Positions 1 through 7,009 of a DNA stretch of 9,877 nucleotides are shown in pieces. A model generated the notes under the pieces. That model worked only from the letters and a program-made list of their open reading frames with translations. It was not told the DNA's origin and did not search any database. Made by a program: the position numbers and the translations under genes. Origin of the DNA: an uncultured Clostridia bacterium (GTDB lineage: Bacteria; Bacillota; Clostridia; Oscillospirales; Oscillospiraceae); contig CALJDB010000248.1 of assembly GCA_938023775.1 (NCBI GenBank), positions 1 to 9,877 of the forward strand. The letters run 5' to 3'. Numbering within the stretch: position 1 is the first letter of the stretch; the number at the start of each line of letters is the position of its first letter.

Positions 1-78
1 GGAAAACGCAAATAGTGGACATTCCCGCAGGAATATGCTTTCCCATCCCCGCAAATCATATTGTCCGGAGGATCTTTT

Positions 79-1158
79 ATGGACGAAAAACAAACGCTGT
101 TTGCCTCGCTGAGCCGGGACCCGATGCTCTTTGCCGAGGCAGGCAGGATCACCTACTGCAACGAAGCCCTGCGCAGCCTTCTGCCGGAGCTCAAACCCGG
201 CGCGCCGGCGGAGGAGCTTCTGCCGGAAACACTTCTGAACAGCGAGAGCGAGCGCATCGCCGCTCCGGCGGAGCTGGCGGGGCGCAAATACGCCGCGCTC
301 GCCCAGCGCGTCGGTGAGAGCGGTCTCGCCGTAGCCTTCACCCCCTCCGACGCGGCGCGCGGCGCGTTTTTGTCGGACGGCGCCATCGCCGAGCTGAAGA
401 TTCAGCTTTTCAACATGGAGCTTGCCGTCCAGCGCATCAACGAGGACCTGCCGGAGGGACCCGGCTTCGAGGATTCCCGCGAATACCTCGCCATCCTGCG
501 CCGCGGCTGCTCCACGACCGCGCGCCAGATCGCCAACATGGAGACTGCCATCAAGCTCCAGGAGGGCGTGGGCTTTTTGAACCCCGAGAAGACCGACCTT
601 GTCCACCTCTGCGACTCGCTCGTCGCCACCGTGGGCATCCTGACCGGCGAAAACTGCGCCTCCGTGGAGTTTGAGACAGATCTGGATGTGCTCCCCGCCC
701 TTGTGGACAGCGTGCGCGTGGAGCGGCTGCTGCTCAATCTGCTGAGCAACAGTCTGAAGTTCACGCCGCCGGACGGTCACATCCGCGTTGCGCTCAGCCG
801 CGCCGGCGAAAACGCCATTATCTCCGTGGACGACACGGGCAGCGGCATCTCCGCGGACGTGATGCAGAACGTCTTCGCGCGCTATGACCAGCGCTTCGAC
901 CCGGACTGCCCCGATCCGGTCGGCGCAGGTCTCGGGCTGACCGTCGCCCGCGGCATCGCCGAGGCGCATGGCGGCGCGCTCGTGCTCGAAAGCCGCGAGG
1001 GACATGGCACCAGCGCCCGCGTCAGCCTTCCGCTGGACCGCCGCGCCGTCGTTCTGGAGTGCCGCCGCACCCTCCCCAGCCGCTCCGGCATAGGTCTCAT
1101 CATCGCCGAGCTCGCCAGTGTTCTCGATCGGGAGTTTTTTGACCCGGACTATACTTGA
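79..1158 (+). CDS. PAS/HATPase signalling protein, histidine-kinase-like, no evident phosphoacceptor histidine
   Basis: Encodes 359 residues. ATG at 79 is chosen over an in-frame TTG at 61 because GGAGG (67-71) sits 7 bases before the ATG. Residues about 10-50 look like a short PAS fold (RDPMLFAEAGRITYCNEA). Residues 105-165 occupy the place of the dimerisation helices. Residues about 210-318 form a GHKL ATPase: N box around N224 (NLLSNSLKFT), G1 box D252-T-G-S-G256, G2 box GAGLGLTVA (282-290), and a final GHGTSARVSLP strand. There is no transmembrane segment or signal peptide, so it should be cytoplasmic. Oddly, the 105-165 helices contain no histidine, so the usual H box is missing. It may be a degenerate kinase, a phosphatase-type regulator, or a kinase acting on another residue. 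A tail of about 40 residues follows the ATPase. No response regulator lies in view. I see no clear promoter in bases 1-60. Confidence 0.85.
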   Translation: MDEKQTLFASLSRDPMLFAEAGRITYCNEALRSLLPELKPGAPAEELLPETLLNSESERIAAPAELAGRKYAALAQRVGESGLAVAFTPSDAARGAFLSDGAIAELKIQLFNMELAVQRINEDLPEGPGFEDSREYLAILRRGCSTTARQIANMETAIKLQEGVGFLNPEKTDLVHLCDSLVATVGILTGENCASVEFETDLDVLPALVDSVRVERLLLNLLSNSLKFTPPDGHIRVALSRAGENAIISVDDTGSGISADVMQNVFARYDQRFDPDCPDPVGAGLGLTVARGIAEAHGGALVLESREGHGTSARVSLPLDRRAVVLECRRTLPSRSGIGLIIAELASVLDREFFDPDYT

Positions 1159-1164
1159 AAAAAG

Positions 1165-1191
1165 CCGCCGCCCCGTGTCTCGGGGCGGCGG
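1165..1191. terminator. Rho-independent terminator, probably bidirectional
   Basis: A perfect 11-bp stem, CCGCCGCCCCG (1165-1175) with CGGGGCGGCGG (1181-1191), encloses the 5-base loop TGTCT. On the plus strand it is followed by TTTTT, serving the HATPase gene that stops at 1158. On the minus strand the preceding A run becomes a T run, so it can also end the trmO operon, whose last stop codon is at 1200-1202. Its position between two convergent genes fits a shared terminator. Confidence 0.93.
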
Positions 1192-1199
1192 TTTTTGCT

Positions 1200-1883
1200 T
1201 TAATTCCGTTCGATTGCGGCGACATGGACCGTCCCGCCGGCAACGCGGAACTTTACGTTGAAGCCAGCAAAGTCCATGCCGTAAACGCGCGATGCGTCGT
1301 GCTGATAGCGGGGGCGGGGGTCCTGCGCGAGCACGCCGAGGAGCGCTTCGCGCTTTGCCTCCGGAAGCTTCGCGAGCTCCTCCGGCGGGCAGTCGACCGG
1401 GAACGTCTCCGGGCGCGTCGAGGCAAAGGAGCCGGTGGCGTCCGGGTGGGCGTCGGCGTAGGGCGCGTAGGGCTTGATGTCAAAAATCGGCGTGCCGTCC
1501 ATCAGGTCCACGCCGGAGACGACGAGCACGCTGCCGCGCGCGGCGTCGGACTCCACGCCGAGCAGGCGCACACAGGAGAGCCCCAGTGGGTTCGGGCGAT
1601 ATGGCGCGCGCGTCGCGAACACGCCGACGCGGCGGTTGCCGCCGAGCCGCGGGGGGCGCACCGTCGGCGACCATTCGCCGCGCTCCGCCGCGGAAAAATA
1701 CCACAGCAGCCAGAGGTGGGAAAAGCCCTCGATGCCGCGCAGCGCCTCCGGCGTTCGGAACTCCGGCTCGAACACAATCTCCGCGCGCAGCGAATCGACG
1801 AGCCCGCTCTGGCGCGGGATGCCGAACTTGCTGCCGAAATCGCTCCGGATGCGGGCGATCACCTTCATTTCGACTGTTTCCAT
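1200..1883 (-). CDS. trmO: tRNA (N6-threonylcarbamoyladenosine(37)-N6)-methyltransferase TrmO
   Basis: Member of the TsaA/TrmO family, which uses S-adenosylmethionine to methylate the t6A base at position 37 of tRNA-Thr, improving decoding. Family signatures are present in order: KFGIPRQSGL near the N terminus, GFSHLWLLWYF, the conserved RAPYRPNPLGLS block, DLMDGTPIFDIKPY, QDPRPRYQ and the closing YGMDFAGFNVKFRV. The 227-residue length is in the family range. Two starts are possible. ATG at 1883 (METVEMKV) has GGAGG at 1888-1892, 4 bases away. ATG at 1868 (MKVIARI) forms an ATGA overlap with the stop of the upstream pseudouridine synthase. I prefer 1883 for its ribosome site. It is the last gene of the operon, and the two RNA-modification genes are adjacent and probably translationally coupled. 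Confidence 0.92.
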   Translation of the reverse strand: METVEMKVIARIRSDFGSKFGIPRQSGLVDSLRAEIVFEPEFRTPEALRGIEGFSHLWLLWYFSAAERGEWSPTVRPPRLGGNRRVGVFATRAPYRPNPLGLSCVRLLGVESDAARGSVLVVSGVDLMDGTPIFDIKPYAPYADAHPDATGSFASTRPETFPVDCPPEELAKLPEAKREALLGVLAQDPRPRYQHDASRVYGMDFAGFNVKFRVAGGTVHVAAIERN

Positions 1884-2746
1884 AGCTCCTCCATATCCTC
1901 CGGTAATTTGCATTGAAGCTCGATTTTTGCCCCCGTGACGGGCTGGCGCAGGGTCAGAAATGCGCTGTGGAGCGCGGGGCGCGCGAGGGCGTCCGACGCG
2001 CTGCCGTAGAGCCAGTCCCCGGCGAGGGGACAGCCCAGCGCCGCGAGGTGGACGCGGATCTGGTGGGTCCTGCCCGTGAAAAGCCGCAGCCGCAGCAGCG
2101 TCAGCCCGCCGCGGCGGTCCAGTACGGCGTAATCCGTCCGCGCGGGGACTCCCGCGGGGTCGGCGCGGAAGCGGTGGGCGTCGCCGTCGCGCGCGATGGG
2201 CAGCGTGATGCTGCCGCGCTCCGCGGGCAGCGTTCCCTCCGCGAGCGCGAGATATTCGCGGCAAAAGTCCTCGCCGTGCAGCGCGCGGCGCAGCCGGTCG
2301 TGGATGTAGCCGCTTTTCGCCGCGACGAGCAGCCCGCTCGTCCCGCGGTCGAGCTGGGTGACGCAGTGGAAGGGGCGGAGCGCGCCCCAATACGCCGCGA
2401 GCGCGGAGGCGACCGTCGCGTCGCCGCGGAGCGCCCGCCCATTCACGGCGAGACCCGCGGGCTTATTCAGCACGAGGAGGTCTTCGTCCTCGTAACGGAT
2501 GTCGAGCGCCATCGGCGTCGGCGTGATCCCCGTTTCCGCCGGGAGGTCGCCGACCTCCGCGCTGAGACGGTCCCCGGCGCGCACCGTGTCCGTCGTGCGG
2601 CAGCGCACGCCGTTTAAGTAAAGCCCGCGCTCGCGCAGCTTCACGGCGGCGATGAGGCTCTCCGGCATCTGAAGCTCCCGCCGGAGCAGCGCCTTCACCG
2701 TTTTGCCATCCCGCTCCGGCGGGACGGTCAGCTCCAGCACCCTCAT
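1865..2746 (-). CDS. RluA-family pseudouridine synthase
   Basis: Encodes 293 residues. Residues 1-65 resemble an S4-like RNA-binding domain, and the rest is an RluA-type catalytic domain. This family isomerises specific uridines in rRNA or tRNA to pseudouridine; the exact target cannot be read from the sequence. Motifs seen: NKPAGLAV (94-101), the catalytic loop QLDRGTSGLL with nucleophile Asp133, REYLALAEG, and GRTHQIRVHLAALGCPLAGD (225-244). The residue two before the catalytic Asp is Gln131, where RluA enzymes nearly always have Arg (RLD). The ATG at 2744-2746 overlaps the stop of the NUDIX gene as ATGA, which fixes this start. The frame stays open upstream to 3241, but that part lies inside the NUDIX gene and is not coding here. 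The 3' end overlaps trmO. Confidence 0.92.
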   Translation of the reverse strand: MRVLELTVPPERDGKTVKALLRRELQMPESLIAAVKLRERGLYLNGVRCRTTDTVRAGDRLSAEVGDLPAETGITPTPMALDIRYEDEDLLVLNKPAGLAVNGRALRGDATVASALAAYWGALRPFHCVTQLDRGTSGLLVAAKSGYIHDRLRRALHGEDFCREYLALAEGTLPAERGSITLPIARDGDAHRFRADPAGVPARTDYAVLDRRGGLTLLRLRLFTGRTHQIRVHLAALGCPLAGDWLYGSASDALARPALHSAFLTLRQPVTGAKIELQCKLPEDMEELWKQSK

Positions 2747-3210
2747 CGGAGCCTTTCCCCGTTCAGGACCGCCTCCGCGAGCGCATCGCCCTCGTAGCGC
2801 AGCTTCAGCAGGAAAAACGGCGCGTTCGCCTCCAGCAGCGCGAGGAAAATACGGTCGCCCTCCCACTGGGGCAGCGCGGCGAAGTCCGCCCGCTCGATCC
2901 ACGCAAGCTCGCCCTCGCTGCAGTCGCGCAGTACACCGCTGAAGCCGTCGGCGGTGAAAAGGTGCATATACTCCGTCTCCGCGCAGTCGCTGCAAAAGGT
3001 CACGATCCCGCGGCAGCGCCAGCGCGTCAGCGTCAGCCCCGTCTCCTCGCGCACCTCGCGCAGAAGGCACTCGTCCGGGCTCTCGCCCGGCTCGAATTTG
3101 CCGCCGACGCCGATCCATTTGCCCTCGTTGAGGTCGTTTTTCTTCTTCACCCGGTGCAGCAGAAGATACTTCGTCCCCTGCTCGATGTAGCAAAGCGTGG
3201 TGTTCAGCAT
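2743..3210 (-). CDS. NUDIX hydrolase, MutX-like 8-oxo-dGTP diphosphatase
   Basis: Encodes 155 residues. A complete Nudix box (G-x5-E-x7-REUxEExGU) runs from Gly37 to Leu59, with E43, R51, E52, E55 and E56 in place, the residues that bind the metal ion and catalyse diphosphate cleavage. The surroundings (HRVKKKNDLNEGKWIGVGGK before the box and FFLLKLRYEGD near the end) resemble streptococcal MutX as I recall it. MutX removes oxidised dGTP from the nucleotide pool to prevent mutation. That substrate is inferred; other nucleoside triphosphates remain possible. Start ATG at 3208-3210 has AGGAG about 5 bases upstream and lies 7 bases inside the end of the MATE gene. The stop overlaps the start of the pseudouridine synthase. 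Confidence 0.92.
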   Translation of the reverse strand: MLNTTLCYIEQGTKYLLLHRVKKKNDLNEGKWIGVGGKFEPGESPDECLLREVREETGLTLTRWRCRGIVTFCSDCAETEYMHLFTADGFSGVLRDCSEGELAWIERADFAALPQWEGDRIFLALLEANAPFFLLKLRYEGDALAEAVLNGERLR

Positions 3211-4553
3211 AGCGTCTCCTTTTCTGCGTGCTCGCGCACATAGTCGCTGCGGAGGAATCCGCGGTAGAAGAGGAATCCGACCGCCGCGGTCAGGACCTCG
3301 GTGGCGGGGTAGGTGAACCAAAAGCCCTCCAGCTCCCAGAGCCGGGCGAAAAGCCAACCGAGCGGCACGAAGAGCAGCACCGTGCGCACCACGGTGAGCA
3401 GCGAGCTTTTCAGACTGGAGCCGACGGCCTGGAAGAACACCGGGAACGTCAGCGACGGGACCATGGGCAGGAAGCTGAAGCCCACGATGCGGAAGCCGTA
3501 AGTCCCGATGGCGACGACGAGCTCGTCCGAGGAAAACGCGCGGAGCATCTGCTCCGGGAAGAGGTTGAAGCAGAGCGTGCCGACCGCCATCAGCGCAAGC
3601 CCGAACCATAGCGCAGCGGAGAGCGTTTTCCGGCAGCGGCAGATGCTGCCCGCGGCATAGTTGAAGCTCACGACCGGGACAATGCAGGTCTGCATCGCGC
3701 CGAGCGGGATGAAGAAAAACGTCTGCCACTTGTAATAAAGCCCCAGCGCTGTCACCGCCTGATCGGAAAAGCCGGAGAGGATAAGGTTCAGCCCGAAGAT
3801 ATAAAAGGTATAGGCCGACTGCATCAGGATATTCGGCAGGCCGAGGCGGAAAATGTGCGCCACATGGCGCGGATAGACCCGCAGCGGCGGGGAGGGGCGC
3901 CGCCCGCGGCGCATGACGACCGCGGCGGCGACGATCTGGCCCGCCACGGTCGCGATCGCCGCGCCCGCGATGCCGAGCCGCGGCAGTCCGAGCAGCCCGA
4001 AGATGAGCAGCGGGTCGAGCACAATGTTCGTCACCGCGCCGAGGATCTGGGCGATCATCGGCGTGCGCATATCGCCGTCCGCCTGCAAAATTTTGGTCCA
4101 GACGCTCTCCAGAAAAAGCCCGAAGCTCGCGACCGAGACGATGCGTCCGTAGGTGATAACGTCGCTCATCACCGCCTCCGAGCCCGTCGAAAGTCGCGCG
4201 TAAGCCGGCATGAGAAACCAGCTCGATATCGCGAACACGAGCCAGAGCGCCGCGGCGAGCGGCGTTCCGACGCCGGCATATTCCTCTGCCTCCGCCCGCC
4301 TGCCGACGCCGAGCTTCGCCGCCATCACGGTATTGATGCCGACGCCCGTGCCGACCGCGATCGCGATCATGAGAAGCTGGAGCGGGTAAACGATGGAGAG
4401 CGCCGTCAGCCCCGTGTCGGAAAAGCGTCCGACAAAGAGACTGTCCACGATGCTATAAAGTGCCTGAATGAGCTGCGCCAGCATCACCGGCGGCGCGAGC
4501 TTCAGCAGGATTTTGCCGATTTTTTCGGTTCCGAATAGGTTCGAGGTTTCCAT
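3204..4553 (-). CDS. MATE family multidrug/cation antiporter
   Basis: Encodes 449 residues, mostly hydrophobic, consistent with the 12 transmembrane helices and 440-460 residue length of MATE transporters in the plasma membrane. Typical sequence: KLAPPVMLAQLIQALYSIVD (18-37) followed by SLFVGRFSDTGLTALSI, the first helices of the MatE fold, and LQADGDMRTPM (156-166) then NIVLDPLLIF, a well-conserved stretch between helices 4 and 5. The family exports cationic drugs, dyes or metabolites in exchange for Na+ or H+; it is closest in style to the MepA/NorM-like group of Firmicutes. The substrate cannot be predicted. The ribosome site before ATG 4553 is weak (AGGCG). It starts 22 bp after the GNAT stop and overlaps the NUDIX gene by 7 bp, so it is mid-operon. 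Confidence 0.93.
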   Translation of the reverse strand: METSNLFGTEKIGKILLKLAPPVMLAQLIQALYSIVDSLFVGRFSDTGLTALSIVYPLQLLMIAIAVGTGVGINTVMAAKLGVGRRAEAEEYAGVGTPLAAALWLVFAISSWFLMPAYARLSTGSEAVMSDVITYGRIVSVASFGLFLESVWTKILQADGDMRTPMIAQILGAVTNIVLDPLLIFGLLGLPRLGIAGAAIATVAGQIVAAAVVMRRGRRPSPPLRVYPRHVAHIFRLGLPNILMQSAYTFYIFGLNLILSGFSDQAVTALGLYYKWQTFFFIPLGAMQTCIVPVVSFNYAAGSICRCRKTLSAALWFGLALMAVGTLCFNLFPEQMLRAFSSDELVVAIGTYGFRIVGFSFLPMVPSLTFPVFFQAVGSSLKSSLLTVVRTVLLFVPLGWLFARLWELEGFWFTYPATEVLTAAVGFLFYRGFLRSDYVREHAEKETLC

Positions 4554-4575
4554 AGTGTCTGCGCCTTTTTTTGGT

Positions 4576-5025
4576 TTACAAGTCGATCCAGATCCCCTCG
4601 TCCCGGATCAGGGCGTTCGGGAGGCTGCGGTAGAAGCGCTGGGCCTCTTCGTTGGCGGCGATGACGCCGACGAGGGTGTCCGCGCCGCGGGCTTTCAGCT
4701 CTTGGCGCAGGGTCTGCATGAGCGCCTGTGCGACGCCCGCGTGACGATAGCTTTTGATGACGCAGATCCAGTCCAGATACGCCTTTCTGGAGCCGTCGAA
4801 ATGGCTGCAAACGGCGGTGGAGTCGATTCTTCCGACGACCTTGCCGTCTAAGTAAGCGAGCAGGGAGAGGGAACCGGCAAACGCCGGATCGTCAAAGCTC
4901 GCGGTCACGGCGGCGATGTATTTTTCGTCGATCTCCCAGCCCCAGAAGTCCTCCTCGGCGCGCAGCTCGCGCTCAAAGCGCAGAACATCGGGGATGCGGT
5001 CTTTCGTGTATTGCCTGATCTCCAT
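4576..5025 (-). CDS. GNAT family N-acetyltransferase
   Basis: Encodes 149 residues. The acetyl-CoA-binding motif A is visible as LDWICVIKSYRHAGVAQALM (84-103), with the R-x-x-G-x-A loop at R94 to A99. Motif B follows as AANEEAQRFYRSL (123-135), where the tyrosine is the usual general-acid position. Proteins of this fold move an acetyl group from acetyl-CoA to an amine; the acceptor is unknown here. ATG 5025 is chosen because GGAGA lies about 8 bases upstream. The frame stays open to 5070, but those 15 codons overlap the end of the recombinase gene in another frame and are not expected to be used. First gene of the host operon, it begins only 16 bp after the recombinase stop, so the mobile element has separated the operon from whatever promoter lay upstream. 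Confidence 0.88.
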   Translation of the reverse strand: MEIRQYTKDRIPDVLRFERELRAEEDFWGWEIDEKYIAAVTASFDDPAFAGSLSLLAYLDGKVVGRIDSTAVCSHFDGSRKAYLDWICVIKSYRHAGVAQALMQTLRQELKARGADTLVGVIAANEEAQRFYRSLPNALIRDEGIWIDL

Positions 5026-5041
5026 TGTGCTTCTCCGTTTC
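5026..5041. other. Probable element/chromosome junction (attachment site region)
   Basis: These 16 bases lie between the recombinase stop codon (5042-5044) and the GNAT start (5023-5025). Base composition changes here from GC-rich host genes to the much less GC-rich element. In serine-recombinase elements the integrase gene usually sits at one end next to the attachment site, so one att site should be in or very near this interval, possibly within the recombinase 3' end. The interval also carries the GNAT ribosome site (GGAGA on the minus strand). The exact crossover cannot be fixed because the other end is outside the window. Confidence 0.45.
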
Positions 5042-6727
5042 TTATTTTTCCAGCAGACACACGCACTCAACAGTTGTTTCAGTTTCCAAGGGAAGTTCTT
5101 TCACTTCCTCACCATCAACAGGCACAGGAAAATTGAATACGATCTTCTTTATCCAGCTTCCGTCTTTTCTCTTTTCCGGGAACATCTCAATTCGCTCGAT
5201 AAAGGCTTTCATAAACTCTTTCTGTTCTGCTTCCGTTGCGGAATGGTAGACTTCATCAAATGCCAGCAACAAGCGATAGATATTGTCACCGGAAATCTTC
5301 TCCTGCTGGATGCTGCGGATCTGACTTTGCAATTCGCCAATCTGAACTTCGATTTCTTCTATCGTATCATACTGTTCATCATATCGGCGCTGCAAATCCA
5401 AAATTTTTCTGTCATAGTGGGCATCGTTGATGTCCAAGGTATCCATCTGACGCTCCAAGCGGCTTTTCGTTCCAAAGGCTTGCTTTAGCTGTCCTTGCAG
5501 AACGGCGATCTGCTTTTCCATATCCTCTGTATCAACCGCCGTTCCAATTTTCGCTTGAATTGCTTCTATAAATCGGGGATTGCTGACCATAGCGGAGATG
5601 ACCTTCGCCACAAATTTGTTGATTTCCGTCTGCTCGATATTCAGCCGGAAGCTGCACTCATGTCCCGTCGGCGTAACCGTATTTTTGCAGTAGTAATAAT
5701 ACCGTGTTTTCTTGTCCTTGCTATGAGCCTTGGCAATATTGCCGTACATACTCTTTCCGCAGCATGGGCATTTCAAGATACCGGACAGGATGTGTGCGTG
5801 GTCTGGATTGTTGACCTTTTCCCGCTTAAAGGAATTGATCTTGCGCTTTTCCTGTGCCAGATACCAATCCTCTTCAGAAATGATAGCTTCGTGCTGTCCT
5901 TCATAAACCGGAAACTCCGACTGCTCAACCACGTGCATCTCGTTTCTTGTACCCTGTTTCTTTTCAGTTCTTCGTCTGCCGTAAGCAATCTTTCCCATAT
6001 AAACAGGATTGTACAATACATTTTTCACAAAATCTCTTGAAAATCCCGGAATGGTATTATTCTGTCTTAGTTTCTTAGTATAACCATTGCGGTTCAGATA
6101 TTTTGCAACTCCTGCAACACCCTCGTTTGTATGAATATAACGATCATAGATTACTCGGATAACTTCCACTTCATCCTCTGCAATGACAAGGTTTCCGTTT
6201 TCCAGTTTGTATCCATAGGGAGCAAAACCGCCGTTCCATTTGCCTTCACGAGCCTTTTGCTCCCGTCCTGCCATTGTCTGTGTGCGGATATTTTCTCGCT
6301 CAATCTCTGCCACCGCAGACAGCACAGAGATCATCAGCTTTCCTGCATCCTTGGAGCTGTCAATGCCATCCTCCACGCAGATCAGATTGACACCGAAATC
6401 CTGCATGAGTTGCAAAGAATTCAGAACGTCCGCTGCATTTCTGCCAAATCGGGACAGCTTAAAGACCAACACATAAGAAACATCATCTTTGCCGTCCTGG
6501 ATGTCATTCAGCATCCGTTGAAACTCCTGCCGCCCTTGAATGTTCTTGCCGGAAAAGCCTTCGTCAGAATACTCCCCGGCAATAATCATATCCTCGTATG
6601 CCGCATACTTCCGCAGCTTGTCACGCTGGGCATCCAAGCTGTATCCGTCAACCTGCATCGAGGTGGACACTCTTGTATAAAGATAGCATTTAAGTTGTTT
6701 CTTTTTCAGAATCTCCACCTCCCTCAT
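5042..6727 (-). CDS. Large serine recombinase (site-specific integrase/excisionase)
   Basis: Up to 561 residues. The N-terminal resolvase domain opens with CYLYTRVSTSMQVDGYSLDA; Ser21 is the nucleophile that forms the covalent DNA link, with Arg19 and the FKLSRFGRN segment (89-97) in the active site. A recombinase DNA-binding domain follows (about 165-300: GGFAPYGYKLENG, NPVYMGKIAYGRR), then a zinc ribbon with C320, C323, C347 and C358, and a coiled coil (about 400-478) of the kind that controls synapsis and directionality. All parts are intact, so it should be active. TnpX/TndX-type enzymes insert and excise circular elements. The start is uncertain: ATG 6727 has no ribosome site, while GGGAGGTGG (6715-6723) lies inside the frame and points to CTG 6709 or ATT 6712. 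The gene overlaps the upstream helix-turn-helix gene and is probably co-transcribed with it. Confidence 0.95.
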   Translation of the reverse strand: MREVEILKKKQLKCYLYTRVSTSMQVDGYSLDAQRDKLRKYAAYEDMIIAGEYSDEGFSGKNIQGRQEFQRMLNDIQDGKDDVSYVLVFKLSRFGRNAADVLNSLQLMQDFGVNLICVEDGIDSSKDAGKLMISVLSAVAEIERENIRTQTMAGREQKAREGKWNGGFAPYGYKLENGNLVIAEDEVEVIRVIYDRYIHTNEGVAGVAKYLNRNGYTKKLRQNNTIPGFSRDFVKNVLYNPVYMGKIAYGRRRTEKKQGTRNEMHVVEQSEFPVYEGQHEAIISEEDWYLAQEKRKINSFKREKVNNPDHAHILSGILKCPCCGKSMYGNIAKAHSKDKKTRYYYYCKNTVTPTGHECSFRLNIEQTEINKFVAKVISAMVSNPRFIEAIQAKIGTAVDTEDMEKQIAVLQGQLKQAFGTKSRLERQMDTLDINDAHYDRKILDLQRRYDEQYDTIEEIEVQIGELQSQIRSIQQEKISGDNIYRLLLAFDEVYHSATEAEQKEFMKAFIERIEMFPEKRKDGSWIKKIVFNFPVPVDGEEVKELPLETETTVECVCLLEK

Positions 6728-6920
6728 TCATTTCTTTTACCACAAGTCCTTCGTTGCGGATATAATACTCCAAAAGCCACAGCACATAATCCGGTGCATG
6801 GCGGTTGTCCAATTCCCACTCGGTCATAGTCCGGTAAGGAATATGGACGAGCTTGCAAAAATCTTTCCGGTTCAGTCCTGTGCTTTCACGCAACTTAATA
6901 ATTCTGTTTTTACAATCCAT
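6690..6920 (-). CDS. Small helix-turn-helix (XRE-like) DNA-binding protein, likely regulator of the recombinase
   Basis: Encodes 76 residues. ATG 6920 is chosen because GGAG lies 9 bases upstream; the frame continues upstream to 6992, but through the promoter. A helix-turn-helix of the Cro/XRE type is suggested by TGLNRKDFCKLVHIPYRTM and EWELDNRHAPDYVLWLLEYY (about 14-54), the only recognisable domain. Proteins of this size next to an integrase commonly act as repressors or as excision/recombination directionality factors. The gene follows a promoter flanked by a 13-bp inverted repeat, so autoregulation is a reasonable inference. Its last codons overlap the recombinase start region by about 38 bp in a different frame, suggesting coupled translation of regulator and recombinase. 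Confidence 0.82.
   Translation of the reverse strand: MDCKNRIIKLRESTGLNRKDFCKLVHIPYRTMTEWELDNRHAPDYVLWLLEYYIRNEGLVVKEMNEGGGDSEKETT
6715..6723 (-). promoter_or_regulatory. Ribosome binding site that questions the recombinase start
   Basis: On the minus strand GGGAGGTGG is a near-ideal Shine-Dalgarno sequence. It lies downstream of the only in-frame ATG (6727) of the recombinase. Its GGAGG core (6718-6722) is 8 bases before an in-frame CTG (6709) and 5 before ATT (6712). No other plausible gene starts here, so it most likely serves the recombinase from a rare start codon. Those starts keep the whole resolvase domain. Confidence 0.55.
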
Positions 6921-6947
6921 CCGTCTTTTCTCCACAAAAGCAAAAAA

Positions 6948-6998
6948 TACACGTTGCGTAATCATTATAGCATAGCCATAGCGAATACGCAACGTGTA
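6948..6998 (-). promoter_or_regulatory. Sigma-70 promoter framed by a 13-bp inverted-repeat operator, for the HTH/recombinase genes
   Basis: On the minus strand a -35 TTGCGT (6992-6987) and a perfect -10 TATAAT (6969-6964) are separated by 17 bp. A perfect inverted repeat of 13 bp surrounds them: TACACGTTGCGTA (6948-6960) and TACGCAACGTGTA (6986-6998), with 25 bp between. One arm covers the -35 box; the other covers the expected transcription start, about 30-40 bases before the HTH start codon. Each arm contains ACGTTGCGT or its complement, so each could bind a repressor dimer, with looping or cooperative binding over the promoter. Binding by the HTH protein encoded just downstream is inferred. 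Confidence 0.85.
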
Positions 6999-7009
6999 AA
7001 TTGCAAATT

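Noticed and set aside
1155..1916. Plus-strand open frame of 253 codons
   Set aside because: It lies opposite trmO, begins inside the terminator, has arginine/alanine-rich low-information protein and no ribosome site; long antisense frames are expected in such GC-rich DNA.
1884..2390. Upstream extension of the trmO frame inside the pseudouridine synthase
   Set aside because: The extension is arginine/proline-rich shadow sequence; TrmO homology begins only around MKVIARI and a good ribosome site precedes 1883.
1913..2617. Plus-strand open frame of 234 codons opposite the pseudouridine synthase
   Set aside because: Shadow of a clear RluA gene on the other strand, with no recognisable domain.
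2747..3241. Upstream extension of the pseudouridine synthase frame
   Set aside because: It runs through the NUDIX gene in another frame; family similarity begins at the ATG overlapping the NUDIX stop.
3855..4538. Plus-strand open frame of 227 codons opposite the MATE gene
   Set aside because: Shadow frame; the minus-strand MATE protein is unmistakable.
6690..6731. Programmed frameshift fusing the HTH protein to the recombinase at the A-rich GAAAAAGAAA
   Set aside because: The recombinase frame is +1, which the A run would not favour in the usual -1 mechanism, and a strong internal ribosome site gives a simpler explanation.
6131..6829. Plus-strand open frame of 232 codons opposite the recombinase
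   Set aside because: The minus strand encodes the conserved resolvase catalytic domain here; no ribosome site or domain on the plus strand.
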